Positions 24,945 to 34,222 of a stretch of 64,000 bases of DNA are shown here, in pieces. Position 1 is the stretch's first letter, and the number at the start of each line of letters is the position of its first letter. A program made the position numbers and the translations under genes. The notes under the pieces were generated by a model. It was given only the letters and a program-made list of their open reading frames with translations, did no database searches and was not told the origin of the DNA. Source of the stretch: Zymobacter sp047495495 (GTDB lineage: Bacteria > Pseudomonadota > Gammaproteobacteria > Pseudomonadales > Halomonadaceae); NCBI RefSeq assembly GCF_047495495.1, contig NZ_CP179930.1, positions 2,480,001-2,544,000 on the forward strand. The letters run 5' to 3'.

Positions 24945-26114
24945 ATGTCTTCTACCTCTCTGCGCCATCAACCCCGCTGGAAGGCCTTGATCTACCATCC
25001 CACTACGGGGGGTATCGTGCTGATCATCGCGTCGCTCATTGCCATTCTGCTGGCCAATAGTCCTTGGCAGTCCGACGTGCAGTCATTGCTTCATCACCCC
25101 GTAATGGGGCGTTCGGTCGCTCACTGGATCAACGATGGTTTGATGAGTGTGTTCTTTCTGGGCGTAGGGCTAGAGATCAAAGCGGAGCTGTGCGAAGGAC
25201 AACTGGCACGCTGGGGGGCGCGAGCGCTACCGGGGCTGGCGGCACTGGGCGGTATGGTCGTTCCCGCACTGGTCTTCGCGCTGTTTAACGCGCATCAGCC
25301 ACAGACGCTCAAAGGCTGGGCGATTCCATCCGCCACGGATATCGCCTTCGCTCTCACGGTCATCACACTGCTCGGTAAGCGGGTTCCCGCCTCACTGCGT
25401 ACCTTTCTGGCAGCACTTGCGATCATTGACGACCTCGGTGCCATCGTGATCATTGCGTGCTTCTACACGCAGTCGCTGGCGTGGGGCATGCTGGCAGGCG
25501 CCGGCGGGGCATTTGCAGTACTGATCGTATTCAACCGGCTAGGCATACGGGCCTTGCTGCCGTACCTGCTGGTAGGCGGCGTGCTGTGGTACTGCATGGC
25601 AGGATCAGGGCTTCATGCGACATTGGCTGGCGTACTGCTGGCGCTCTGCATTCCTCGCACCGCCGTGGCCGAGGGCCGTGCGTCACCGCTGCACCGCCTT
25701 TCGCACGCCCTTACCCCTTGGATCGCACTGCTAGTGCTTCCGCTGTTTGGACTGGCCAATGCGGGCGTCACTCTATCGCCAGCCGTACTGCATCACCTGC
25801 TGTCGCCCGTACCGCTGGGCGTGATGCTAGGACTGCTGATCGGTAAGCCGCTCGGCATCTTCGGCATGACATGGCTAACCATCCGTCTGCGCATTGCCCC
25901 CATGCCTGCAGAAGCACGCTGGTCGACGCTGCTTGCCACCGCCATGCTGTGCGGCATCGGCTTCACCATGAGCCTATTCATCGGAGGTCTGGCCTACGCA
26001 TCGTCACCAGAATATCTAGACGAAGTGAAGATCGGCGTGCTGGCCGGATCGCTGCTATCGACACTGCTAGGCGTTGTGGCTTTTCGTGCCATCACCACCA
26101 CGCGCCGCTCATAG
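24945..26114 (+). CDS. nhaA: Na+/H+ antiporter NhaA
   Basis: NhaA expels sodium in exchange for protons at alkaline pH. From the ATG at 24945 the protein is 389 residues, the standard NhaA length. It shows the GGIVLIIASLIAILLANSPW first helix, NDGLMSVFFLGVGLEIK, GWAIPSATDIAFALTV and the ion-binding Asp pair in ALAIIDDLGAIVIIA. It also has GSGLHATLAGVLLAL and the C-terminal GFTMSLFIGGLAY. About 12 membrane segments are visible. The open frame begins at 24762, but those 61 codons are not part of the family. The Shine-Dalgarno at the chosen start is weak. Confidence 0.93.
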   Translation: MSSTSLRHQPRWKALIYHPTTGGIVLIIASLIAILLANSPWQSDVQSLLHHPVMGRSVAHWINDGLMSVFFLGVGLEIKAELCEGQLARWGARALPGLAALGGMVVPALVFALFNAHQPQTLKGWAIPSATDIAFALTVITLLGKRVPASLRTFLAALAIIDDLGAIVIIACFYTQSLAWGMLAGAGGAFAVLIVFNRLGIRALLPYLLVGGVLWYCMAGSGLHATLAGVLLALCIPRTAVAEGRASPLHRLSHALTPWIALLVLPLFGLANAGVTLSPAVLHHLLSPVPLGVMLGLLIGKPLGIFGMTWLTIRLRIAPMPAEARWSTLLATAMLCGIGFTMSLFIGGLAYASSPEYLDEVKIGVLAGSLLSTLLGVVAFRAITTTRRS

Positions 26115-26139
26115 TTTCCCGTTTATTCCCTCCAAACGG

Positions 26140-26177
26140 CACAAGGCCCGATCCTCTAGCGAAGATCGGGCCTTGTG
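26140..26177. terminator. Terminator between nhaA and GGDEF gene
   Basis: CACAAGGCCCGATC and GATCGGGCCTTGTG form a perfect 14-bp stem with a 10-base loop between convergent genes. Only a short T-run follows, so it may act as a bidirectional barrier. Confidence 0.75.
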
Positions 26178-26207
26178 TTCAGTGCGTGAGACGTATCGAA
26201 AAGCGGC

Positions 26208-27527
26208 TCAGCGCTCCTTGCGATCGTACATGCGACCATCAGCGGAATGCATGAGCTGACGAGCCGTATTGCCATCGGTGGGGTAGCAGGCCCCACCACA
26301 CGCAACGCCAACGCTCAGCGGTTCGTCGATGCTCTCGACGCGTATCGGTTCATCGAAAAGACGCGGCACTTCATCGACCAGCGTCTGCAGATATGCATCG
26401 TCCAGCAGGGTATGAATCAGCACCGCAAACTCATCCCCACCATAGCGAAAGACATCACCGATACCTTCGAAGCGCTCGTTCAGACGACGAGCCACTTCCT
26501 GCAGCACCTGATCACCGCACAGGTGCCCATGCTGATCGTTGATCGCCTTGAAGCGGTTGCAGTCGATGAAGATCAATCCAAAGCGCTCGTCGTTTTCACG
26601 CCCGTAATTCATCGCATGCTCGAAGAACAGGTCGAAATAGAAACGGTTGTAGACGCGCGTTAGTGCATCATGGGTGGCCTGAAACAGCAGGCGCGTATAG
26701 GCCGTGTCGATCTCGCTCTTGAAGTTCAGCATCCCTTCCAGCAGTGATGCATGAGCGCCCTGTGCTGCTGAGGCCGGCATCGTATCCGGCGGCACGGCAG
26801 CCGCTGCGCTAGCCGGTTTCCTGCGCCCGTGGCGCATCCGGCGATAGGCCACGAAAATAACCAGCGCCAGCACACCCGACAGGATGCCTGACAGCAGCAG
26901 AGCCTCGCGCAGAGTCTTGAGCATGTGCTCGGCATGCGCTGTAACCAGCACACCGCCTACCGCATGCTCGCCGTCCATGATCGGCAGGTAGATCTCCATG
27001 TCCAGCATGCGATTCAGAAAGCGCTGCTGGTCTTCATCGCGTGGCACGACACCCGCGCTGTGCCAGCGCTCGAACACTCCGCCTTCCGCGTCATAGACGC
27101 GAACGGATGAGACCCCCGAGAACCACGACAGCCGCCGCAGCGTATTGTGCACCGCAGCATGATCGTTATGTATCAACCCTTCTTCGACCATATAGGCCGT
27201 GGAAGAGGCCGCAGACTGGAGCATTTCCTGATTCAGCGCGCGCCAGCTGCCCATCGTCACGCCTACGACGGCCACCACACCGGTAACAGTCAGGAGGACA
27301 GCCTCCCAGCGTCGACGCGTGCGTATGGGAAGCCCTGCCAGCGGTGAGGCCAGCATCAGCCGTACGCCCACCAGCGCAAGCCAGTGGAACGGACGCAGCA
27401 CGCTTTTCCTGAGCCGGCGACCCAGCGCAAGAGGAGGCGTTGTCATCGTCAGCGGCCGTGGCCGCTGACCTTTCAAGAGCTGAGAGAAGTGCATGCGCAC
27501 AGCCTTCAGCAGTCCTGCTTTTTTCAT
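26208..27527 (-). CDS. Membrane diguanylate cyclase (GGDEF)
   Basis: This 439-residue protein has two membrane helices (about residues 76-93 and 210-229) enclosing a periplasmic sensor-like segment, then a GGDEF domain. The catalytic features are intact: HDALTRVYNR, IFIDCNRFKAINDQHGH and RYGGDEF at about 360. It should make cyclic di-GMP. The position of the inhibitory RxxD site before GGDEF reads EGIG, so product inhibition is probably absent. It begins 32 bases after pgaD (a TTG 15 bases earlier is possible) and is the last gene of the pga cluster. The PgaCD synthase needs c-di-GMP, so this enzyme is a natural local supplier. E. coli pgaABCD has no such operon member, although other cyclases act on it. 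Confidence 0.93.
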   Translation of the reverse strand: MKKAGLLKAVRMHFSQLLKGQRPRPLTMTTPPLALGRRLRKSVLRPFHWLALVGVRLMLASPLAGLPIRTRRRWEAVLLTVTGVVAVVGVTMGSWRALNQEMLQSAASSTAYMVEEGLIHNDHAAVHNTLRRLSWFSGVSSVRVYDAEGGVFERWHSAGVVPRDEDQQRFLNRMLDMEIYLPIMDGEHAVGGVLVTAHAEHMLKTLREALLLSGILSGVLALVIFVAYRRMRHGRRKPASAAAAVPPDTMPASAAQGAHASLLEGMLNFKSEIDTAYTRLLFQATHDALTRVYNRFYFDLFFEHAMNYGRENDERFGLIFIDCNRFKAINDQHGHLCGDQVLQEVARRLNERFEGIGDVFRYGGDEFAVLIHTLLDDAYLQTLVDEVPRLFDEPIRVESIDEPLSVGVACGGACYPTDGNTARQLMHSADGRMYDRKER

Positions 27528-27559
27528 TACCTTGTCACCCAAAGGGACCAGCCATCGTA

Positions 27560-28063
27560 TTAGAGCGAGTCGGCCGGCAGCACCGTTTCGCGGTCATCAT
27601 CTTCATTCTTGCCATGGGTCAGGAAATGAATGTCACCGTTGCTGTCAGAATGGATGGTCACTATTGCAGCCGCTCGCAACTGTGCCACCAGCGCGGGGTC
27701 TGCACCGAAGTAGGACGGCACGTCCTTGACGTTCAGGTTGGGGAAACGCGTGCGTCGCTCCTTTCCCCGCCAACGCCATGTGTTGTAGCGGCTCCAGCAC
27801 ACTAACAACACCAATAAAAGTAGTGCCGCCCCGAGATACCACAACACGGTATACAGAGAAGACAGCATGACATGCCCGAAAAACTCGACATGTTCTGCCT
27901 CTGGCGCCGTTTCGGCCTCCCAGATGTTGTACAGCCCGATCACGATCAAGGACAAAAATCCGACCCATGCGATGCCCGTCAGCAGACCATCCACCAGCGT
28001 AGCGCCTCGCGATGAGCGCTTGTACAGCACGATTTCACGTGCCATGTGCTCCTGTTCCTTCAC
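27560..28063 (-). CDS. pgaD: PGA synthase auxiliary subunit PgaD-like
   Basis: This 167-residue protein has two transmembrane helices (about residues 25-48 and 70-95: GIAWVGFLSLIVIGLYNIW and TVLWYLGAALLLLVLLVCW) with both ends cytoplasmic, as in PgaD. Sequence similarity in this family is weak, so the call rests on layout and on its place directly after pgaC. The GTG start at 28063 overlaps the pgaC stop by four bases and has GGGAG 7 bases upstream. An ATG at 28045 is the alternative. PgaD binds PgaC in a c-di-GMP-dependent way and is required for polymer synthesis. Confidence 0.85.
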   Translation of the reverse strand: MKEQEHMAREIVLYKRSSRGATLVDGLLTGIAWVGFLSLIVIGLYNIWEAETAPEAEHVEFFGHVMLSSLYTVLWYLGAALLLLVLLVCWSRYNTWRWRGKERRTRFPNLNVKDVPSYFGADPALVAQLRAAAIVTIHSDSNGDIHFLTHGKNEDDDRETVLPADSL

Positions 28064-29406
28064 GCGGATTCTCCCTTGTCCTGACGATCGATCCCGCGGT
28101 CAGTCGTCACCCAGCGCGCACGGCGACCGCGGGGGGACAGCATGACCTTCGAAAAGCTGACTACAGACGTCAACAAACTAAGTGCCCAGAATACCAAGGG
28201 ATACCAAATGACCCAGAACAGTTCGCGGCCGAGCTTACGCTCGTAGCGGCGTTCGATCATGATGCTGGTTCCACACTGCAGAAGGCAGACGAAAGCGAGC
28301 AATAGCCCCGTAAAGGATGGCGGCACGATATGGGTAACGCGGAGGTTGGGTGGCAAATCCACCACCGTACCGGTTGCCCACAGCAATAGCGTAATCAGGA
28401 ATGTGAAGCCCCAAAGCGTCGAAAAGCAGAACTCGATCCACAGCGGCCACATGTAGCGATAGCGGGTATGGGTAATGATACTAAAATTCTTGAGGAATAC
28501 CTCCCCACCCCCCTGTGCCCAGCGCAAACGCTGCTTCCACAGCCCCTTGAGCGACTCCGGCATCAGGATCCAGCACAGTGCGCGTGGTTCGTAGAATACC
28601 GACCAGTGATCGCGCTGCAGCTTCCAACTGATGTCGATATCCTCAGTCATGATATCCGGACTCCAGTAGCCCACGCGATGCAACGCGGCACGACGGAAGG
28701 CCACGACCACACCCGACACGGTGAAGATCCTACCCAGTACGCGTTGCGTACGCTTGATCAGCCCGATGATCGACGAGAACTCGCCGACCTGTACGCGACC
28801 GGTCAGCGTGGAACGCGTGCGGATACGCGGGTTACCCGTGACCGCCCCGAGGCGCGGGTGCTCGATCAGCGGCGCCACTAGATAGGACACGGCGTTGCGA
28901 TCGAGTACCGCATCACCATCAATGCAGACCAGATATTCACTGTTGGCAGCGGTCGCCCCCATGCGCAGCGCCACAGCCTTGCCTTGGTTCTGGGCCAGGT
29001 GCACTACGCGCAGGTTCGGATAGCGCGTCGCCATTTCTTCGAGCACAGCCCCAGTGTCATCGCTGGAACCATCGTTGATGGCGATGATTTCCGTATTGGG
29101 GTAGTGCTGCGTCAGCGCGAACTGCAGCGTTTCTTCGATGTTGTTGCCCTCGTTGAAGCAAGGCACCAATATCGAGACAAGCGGATTGCCCTTCAGTTCA
29201 GGTACCGACTGTTCATCGCCCCACTTCCAGTGGCGTTCCCAGTGGAACCAGAAATAGATCCCTCCGGTAATCCACAGTACCGACATGAACAGGGGGTACA
29301 GGAAGACGAAATACAGCAGGATGTCGCCCGTGAAATTGAAGGCGACTCCTATTGGCGTGCCTAGCACGATGAGCAGTAGTAGTAGTGCCAGAATGCGATC
29401 TGTCAT
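28060..29406 (-). CDS. pgaC: Poly-beta-1,6-N-acetyl-D-glucosamine synthase PgaC
   Basis: This processive family-2 glycosyltransferase polymerises UDP-GlcNAc into PGA and starts its export. From ATG 29406 it is 448 residues: two N-terminal helices, the catalytic domain with NDGSSDD (about 111), CIDGDAVLD (about 161), TEDIDISWKL (about 254) and QRLRWAQGG (about 292), and C-terminal helices. Similarity to E. coli PgaC is continuous (EPRALCWILMPE, GNPRIRTRSTL). A GTG at 29451 and an ATG at 29412 are in frame; I chose 29406 because it matches the E. coli N-terminus. It is separated from pgaB1 by about 240 bp containing a terminator-like hairpin. Confidence 0.95.
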   Translation of the reverse strand: MTDRILALLLLLIVLGTPIGVAFNFTGDILLYFVFLYPLFMSVLWITGGIYFWFHWERHWKWGDEQSVPELKGNPLVSILVPCFNEGNNIEETLQFALTQHYPNTEIIAINDGSSDDTGAVLEEMATRYPNLRVVHLAQNQGKAVALRMGATAANSEYLVCIDGDAVLDRNAVSYLVAPLIEHPRLGAVTGNPRIRTRSTLTGRVQVGEFSSIIGLIKRTQRVLGRIFTVSGVVVAFRRAALHRVGYWSPDIMTEDIDISWKLQRDHWSVFYEPRALCWILMPESLKGLWKQRLRWAQGGGEVFLKNFSIITHTRYRYMWPLWIEFCFSTLWGFTFLITLLLWATGTVVDLPPNLRVTHIVPPSFTGLLLAFVCLLQCGTSIMIERRYERKLGRELFWVIWYPLVFWALSLLTSVVSFSKVMLSPRGRRARWVTTDRGIDRQDKGESA

Positions 29407-29586
29407 AGCCATCCATACCGTGTTGACATAATGCCATGCCGAATGGGCCACACATGGCGGTTATGCATTACGTTGTGCTTCATACTTTTTTCGAATCGTT
29501 ATTCGCAGACGCGTGCGCCGAAACGGCTACGTGCTGCGCACCCAAAGAACGCCGAAGGCTTCGCTCGGGCATCGCGCCACAAAAAT

Positions 29587-29613
29587 GCCGGTCCTCGCCC
29601 CTTTCGGACCGGC
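29587..29613 (-). terminator. Terminator-like hairpin between pgaB1 and pgaC
   Basis: GCCGGTCC and GGACCGGC form a perfect 8-bp stem with an 11-base loop. On the minus strand, the direction of the pga genes, the stem is followed by ATTTTTG. This is the form of an intrinsic terminator or attenuator and would limit readthrough from pgaAB into pgaCD. Confidence 0.75.
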
Positions 29614-29648
29614 TTGTAGCTTCTTCGCGATGCCTCTGTGAGCTCGCC

Positions 29649-31673
29649 TCAGTCCGGTGCCCAAGACGGCGACATGACAGAGCGGATCACTTTCTGACTC
29701 GGGGTGTTGTGGTAGAAGTCATCCGGGTAGTACCCGAGGTGAACCACGCCCATGCTGAACAGATCCTTCATCCAGCCGCCCAGCACTTCGCTTGAAATCC
29801 AGCGATCGCCGTGCCCGTCGGTATCCGACCGCCAGTCCTGCGCCTGCAGCTCGAAGATGGTCTTCTGCAGTCCATTGGGATGCTGACGCACGCGTTCGAC
29901 GGCGCGTGCCATCCAGTCGTGAATCGCCTTTGGATCGCGAACGCCTTCCATATAAGGCATCAGCATCGGCATCACGTAGTCGTAGGCGTCCAGCGTGTCG
30001 TCCAAGTTCTGGGCGAACCACTCTTCGCTGTCCGGGTTAAGTACCGGTTCGATGAAGATGTTGCGCGCGGACTTCACATCAGTACCGCGCAGCGAGTGCA
30101 CTTCATCCATCAGCTCTTTGGTGAATGCATTCATAAAGCGGCCTTTGTAGCGCGCCCATGCCATGCTGCGATCGTGGTCCTTGCGCAGCGCCAGCACATC
30201 GTCGCCGAAACCTGCCTTACGCATCGCGGCCAGACCGGCATCACTCACGTCTTCGTAATCGGACATCACCAGGTCATCGTGGAAAGCGACCCCTTCGATC
30301 GACGGCACACTAACGGCCATGTCACGGTAGAGCGCTTTGATGCGCGCACGAACTTCAGAGTTGAACGGCGTCAAACGGCGGTACTGGTGCGGGTCGATGC
30401 GACGCTTGCCTTCCGGCGTCATTTCCATGACGTGCGGCAGCCCCTTCAGATCGAAGGTTAGGACCGGCATCCAGACAAAGACGCGCGCGCGCTCCGGCAT
30501 GCGAGTGTGGATCTGCACCGTCACACGGTTCAGCAGGTCGGCACGCATCGGCAGCTGACTGTTGGGGAAGTAGACTTCCTTGATCAGGCCGTCCCCTTTC
30601 GGGTCGGAAAACGCCTGCAGCATGACGACCGATGGGCGCAGATCCGCCAGACGCTGGATCAGACGCCCAACGTTCTCATCCATCTGTTTGGGATCAGGGT
30701 CATAGACGTAGTCCAGATCGACGCGCACCGTGCGCATGACCGGTTTTTCCTGCGCGTCAGCCACCCAGCTGGAAAAGGCATCAACGTTGGGGTCGTAAGC
30801 CACCAGCGTGCGCGGCACGTTCATCAGGTTGCGAACGTCCAACAGCCCTTCGTCCAGCGTCATGGCCGACTGATAGCCGTGTTCCTTGATGACTTCCAGA
30901 CCGATACCGCTGGACGCACCGTACGGCCATACCCACACGCGAGGCGCTTTTCCCGTCACGCGGGTGATGGTGTTGGTGATGGTCGTGGCGTCCAGATCGA
31001 AGCGGTGGCGGAACTCATCCAGCGTTTCATAGCGCTTCTTAGCCAGATCGTAGGCCAATGCCGCTGCGGCAGGTTCGACGTTCCCCTGCGGGTTGGCGAT
31101 GATCCCCTTATGCATGTCCTGCGTATGCGATGCGATCTCGATCAGCCCTGAATCGGACATCTCGCGCACCTGATCCCAGGTCACGAACTTGTCACGCGGG
31201 CGCATCTTGCCGCTGAAGTTGACCATCTGGTCCTGCGGGGTATCGAGCCATGCGCCTACCGGGGCAAACAGTGCCGGCCAGTGGTTGCGCTTAAGGATCG
31301 GGAACACCCGGTCATACATGCTGCGATAGCCGTCATCGAAGGTCAGCAGCACTGCTTTCTCAGGCAGATCAGCTTTGCCATCGCGGGCCGCAAAGATCTG
31401 GTCCATCGATACCGGCACATAGTGGTTGGCTTTCAGCCAGCGCATCTGCGCCACGAAGTTGGCTGTGCGCGTCGCCACGTACTGCTGATCGGGTTCGCTG
31501 TCCATGATGTCGTGATAAGCCAACACCAGCACATGGTTCTTCGGCCACGGCTGTTCACTCACCATGTCAGGTCGTTCGGTGGGCGGCGTAAACATGCCCC
31601 CCTGCTCGGCACAGGCGTTCAGCATGGGCAAGGCCAGACCGAGCAGGCAGCACAACACTCTTTTCATCATCAT
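29649..31673 (-). CDS. pgaB: Poly-beta-1,6-N-acetylglucosamine N-deacetylase PgaB (first copy)
   Basis: PgaB is an outer-membrane lipoprotein that partly deacetylates PGA for export. The 674-residue protein has a lipobox LNAC (Cys 21). The deacetylase domain has metal ligands Asp113/Asp114 (LTFDDGYRSMYD) and His183/His188 (SHTQDMH). The C-terminal GH153 hydrolase domain from about residue 315 keeps the acidic pair Asp466/Asp467 (AFHDDLVMSDYED). Both activities should be intact. It follows pgaA1 by two bases and lies upstream of pgaC on the same strand. A paralog is at 34630-36489. Confidence 0.95.
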   Translation of the reverse strand: MMMKRVLCCLLGLALPMLNACAEQGGMFTPPTERPDMVSEQPWPKNHVLVLAYHDIMDSEPDQQYVATRTANFVAQMRWLKANHYVPVSMDQIFAARDGKADLPEKAVLLTFDDGYRSMYDRVFPILKRNHWPALFAPVGAWLDTPQDQMVNFSGKMRPRDKFVTWDQVREMSDSGLIEIASHTQDMHKGIIANPQGNVEPAAAALAYDLAKKRYETLDEFRHRFDLDATTITNTITRVTGKAPRVWVWPYGASSGIGLEVIKEHGYQSAMTLDEGLLDVRNLMNVPRTLVAYDPNVDAFSSWVADAQEKPVMRTVRVDLDYVYDPDPKQMDENVGRLIQRLADLRPSVVMLQAFSDPKGDGLIKEVYFPNSQLPMRADLLNRVTVQIHTRMPERARVFVWMPVLTFDLKGLPHVMEMTPEGKRRIDPHQYRRLTPFNSEVRARIKALYRDMAVSVPSIEGVAFHDDLVMSDYEDVSDAGLAAMRKAGFGDDVLALRKDHDRSMAWARYKGRFMNAFTKELMDEVHSLRGTDVKSARNIFIEPVLNPDSEEWFAQNLDDTLDAYDYVMPMLMPYMEGVRDPKAIHDWMARAVERVRQHPNGLQKTIFELQAQDWRSDTDGHGDRWISSEVLGGWMKDLFSMGVVHLGYYPDDFYHNTPSQKVIRSVMSPSWAPD

Positions 31674-31675
31674 GG

Positions 31676-34222
31676 CTAGAACCTGTAATTCATATCGAGC
31701 ATCAGTTGGATGTCCCTTTCGCTCACACCGTCATACGACTGACGAGTGACCTGCGCGGACGCACCGACATTCAGAACATCGCTCAACTGGATATCCTGAC
31801 CATAGCGCGCCATCCACAGTGGGGTGTTATCGTGGCGGTTGTGATCACCCTCGCTATCACGCCAGGTATAGTTTTCGTAATAACGTCCTGCTCCCAGCTC
31901 CAGATAGTGTTCCCACTGGCGGTCGTAGTGGCGATACAGCGCATGCGTCAGACGCAGCCCCGGCATAATGGAGAGATCGCTTTTCGGACTGTAATAATCT
32001 GCCCCTGTCTTTCTGTTGCCAGCGTCAATGGAGCTATCACCAGCGATATGGCTGATGCTGTTGCGGCTGCCGCTGATCGCTAGCAGGCCGTCCAGACGCG
32101 CGTGCGGCCATGTCCACAGCCGCTGACTGCCGCTCAGCGAGCTCTGCCAACGCCAGTTGCCATCTGAGAAGTGCCACGGCGACAGGGAGAGCTGCACGCT
32201 AGTACGGTTGGACGGCGTCCAACTGGCATGTACGTCACCCTGGTTGGCCCAGATCCCTTCTGCCCGCGCGCGCAGCGGCGTTTCGGCTGACCGGAAGCTA
32301 TAAGCCGCGCCGTAGTGCCAGCGATCGTTGATGTCACGATCAACCGTCACCTTGCCCCCCATCTGCTGCCCGACGTCACCAAAGCGCTGAGTGGACGCTT
32401 CAAGCGTCGCGACCGTATTGCGATCGGTGTATTCGACCCCACCACGCTGCCAGCGGCCATGGTCCGTTGTTGACTCTTCAGTACCGAACTCGCCTGAGGT
32501 GTAGTCGGCACCGAGGAAAGCCCGCCAGTGATCACCGAAGCGAGGGCTGTAAAGCGTGCCTTCGATATGCAGATCGTCGTTACCGCGGATCGGGTTACCG
32601 TTGCTGCCATTGCTACCGTGCGAGTGAGAATGACCTTTGCTCGCGCTCAACTGGAACTCCGCCATATGCGCGATCTCGTTCTGGCGCAGCGCCTGACGAG
32701 AACCCTCTTCATCGGTGAAGCGCTGTGTCAGCCCTTCGGCCAGCACATCAGCGCGGTGCCACTCACGCAGGTTGAGCGCATTCACCAGCTGCGCCACTTC
32801 CAGCGACTGGTTGCGCGGCATACCGCTCTGCACCACTAGATACTGGTACTCCGCATCGCGGTAGCGCCCTTGTTCTTCCAACAGCGCACCATAGCCAATG
32901 CAGGGCGACGTCTGAGCCGGCGCGATCTCGCACAGGTGACGCGACTTCGCGAACGCCTTGCGTTCGTCACCGTTGGCCTGCATCACGTCAACGTCCAGCA
33001 GCTGCGTGGACAGCCAGTTTTCATTGACCTGCGGCAATGGGTAGTTGATCGACCAGTGCACTTTGGGAATCGTCGGCAACAGCGTGTCCATCGCCTGACG
33101 CGCATCACCGGGGCGATCGTCTTCCAGCAGACTGCGCACATGGTTCTGATTGTCTTCAGTCCAGTGATCGTCCTTGGGCGACTCATGGGCAATGACATCG
33201 CGGAACAGCTCATCCGCTTTACCGGGGTTGTGCAGTGCCATGTAGGCCTGTGCCACCCACGCTTCGGCATAGGACGGGATGCGGCCTTCACGGCTCAGCT
33301 GCTCATACTCAGCCACGACCTGACGGTGCATGCCACGCGCTTCGTAGGCCCCCATGCGATCAATGCGCATCTGGCGCGCAACGCCTTCTGCACCGGGAGT
33401 GCGATCGCACTGCGACAGCAGCGAGTGGTAGCGAGAGATCAGCTCATCAGGCGCCACGAAGCGATCAGCTTCCTGTCGCCCACCGGTATGGCTCATACGC
33501 ACCTGCAGCGCCATCTCGTCGGCCTGCTTCTGCAAGCGCTGAACGGGCGTCAGGCGCGCATCGACTTCCAGCCCTGCCATCGGCAGCTCGGCACGCGACA
33601 GCACCTGCCCGTAGCGCTCCAGCACGTCACGATCAAACGGACCGGGATGCTCCAGCAAGAAGGCCTGATGCACTTCGTGAAGTGCCTCAAAGCGCTCCCC
33701 AACCGATAGCCAGGCATAGGCCATAACCGTACGCAGGCGGGCTTCATCCGGAGAGGACACTTTGCCCAGCCACGGCCGACCGCGCGCGATGGCATCGCGT
33801 CCACGCTTGCCATCTGCCATCACCAGCATCTCGCCCATCACCCACTGAGGGTCATCGGGAGCGATTTTCTCGGCCTGACGGTACAGTTGGGCGGCATGCT
33901 CGTAATCACGCGTATTGCGATAAGCCCGAGCGACACTGGCCAGAATGGGAGCAGACAGCGCTGACTTGTCCTGCACATGCGCATAGGCCTCTAGCACTTC
34001 GCTATCGCGGCCAGCCCATGAGGCGATGACGATGTGATCTTCCTGCTGCTGCCTGGTCTGTTCTTTGACATGCTGTCGAAGATACTCAAGAGCAGGAGCT
34101 GTATCACCGCTGCGCGCCTTGCGCACTAGATCGTCGTAGTGAGCATCAGGCACGACGCTGCCAGCTCCTGCTGTCTGAGCACCTAACAGCAGACATAACG
34201 CCAACAAAGAAGTCTTATTCAT
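31676..34222 (-). CDS. pgaA: PGA outer-membrane export porin PgaA (first copy)
   Basis: PgaA exports deacetylated PGA through the outer membrane. From ATG 34222 the protein is 848 residues: a signal peptide (MNKTSLLALCLLLGAQTAGA), a helical TPR superhelix to about residue 530 (repeats such as ARAYRNTRDYEHAAQLYRQAEKI, cited in part), and a 16-strand beta-barrel with alternating aromatic residues ending in NYRF, the outer-membrane signal. A His/Gly-rich stretch near residue 560 (GHSHSHGSNGSNGN) is not shared by the second copy. The start context CCGGAATAGCAATGAATAAGAC nearly repeats that of pgaA2 (positions 34206-34227), supporting the start and the duplication. Confidence 0.94.
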   Translation of the reverse strand: MNKTSLLALCLLLGAQTAGAGSVVPDAHYDDLVRKARSGDTAPALEYLRQHVKEQTRQQQEDHIVIASWAGRDSEVLEAYAHVQDKSALSAPILASVARAYRNTRDYEHAAQLYRQAEKIAPDDPQWVMGEMLVMADGKRGRDAIARGRPWLGKVSSPDEARLRTVMAYAWLSVGERFEALHEVHQAFLLEHPGPFDRDVLERYGQVLSRAELPMAGLEVDARLTPVQRLQKQADEMALQVRMSHTGGRQEADRFVAPDELISRYHSLLSQCDRTPGAEGVARQMRIDRMGAYEARGMHRQVVAEYEQLSREGRIPSYAEAWVAQAYMALHNPGKADELFRDVIAHESPKDDHWTEDNQNHVRSLLEDDRPGDARQAMDTLLPTIPKVHWSINYPLPQVNENWLSTQLLDVDVMQANGDERKAFAKSRHLCEIAPAQTSPCIGYGALLEEQGRYRDAEYQYLVVQSGMPRNQSLEVAQLVNALNLREWHRADVLAEGLTQRFTDEEGSRQALRQNEIAHMAEFQLSASKGHSHSHGSNGSNGNPIRGNDDLHIEGTLYSPRFGDHWRAFLGADYTSGEFGTEESTTDHGRWQRGGVEYTDRNTVATLEASTQRFGDVGQQMGGKVTVDRDINDRWHYGAAYSFRSAETPLRARAEGIWANQGDVHASWTPSNRTSVQLSLSPWHFSDGNWRWQSSLSGSQRLWTWPHARLDGLLAISGSRNSISHIAGDSSIDAGNRKTGADYYSPKSDLSIMPGLRLTHALYRHYDRQWEHYLELGAGRYYENYTWRDSEGDHNRHDNTPLWMARYGQDIQLSDVLNVGASAQVTRQSYDGVSERDIQLMLDMNYRF

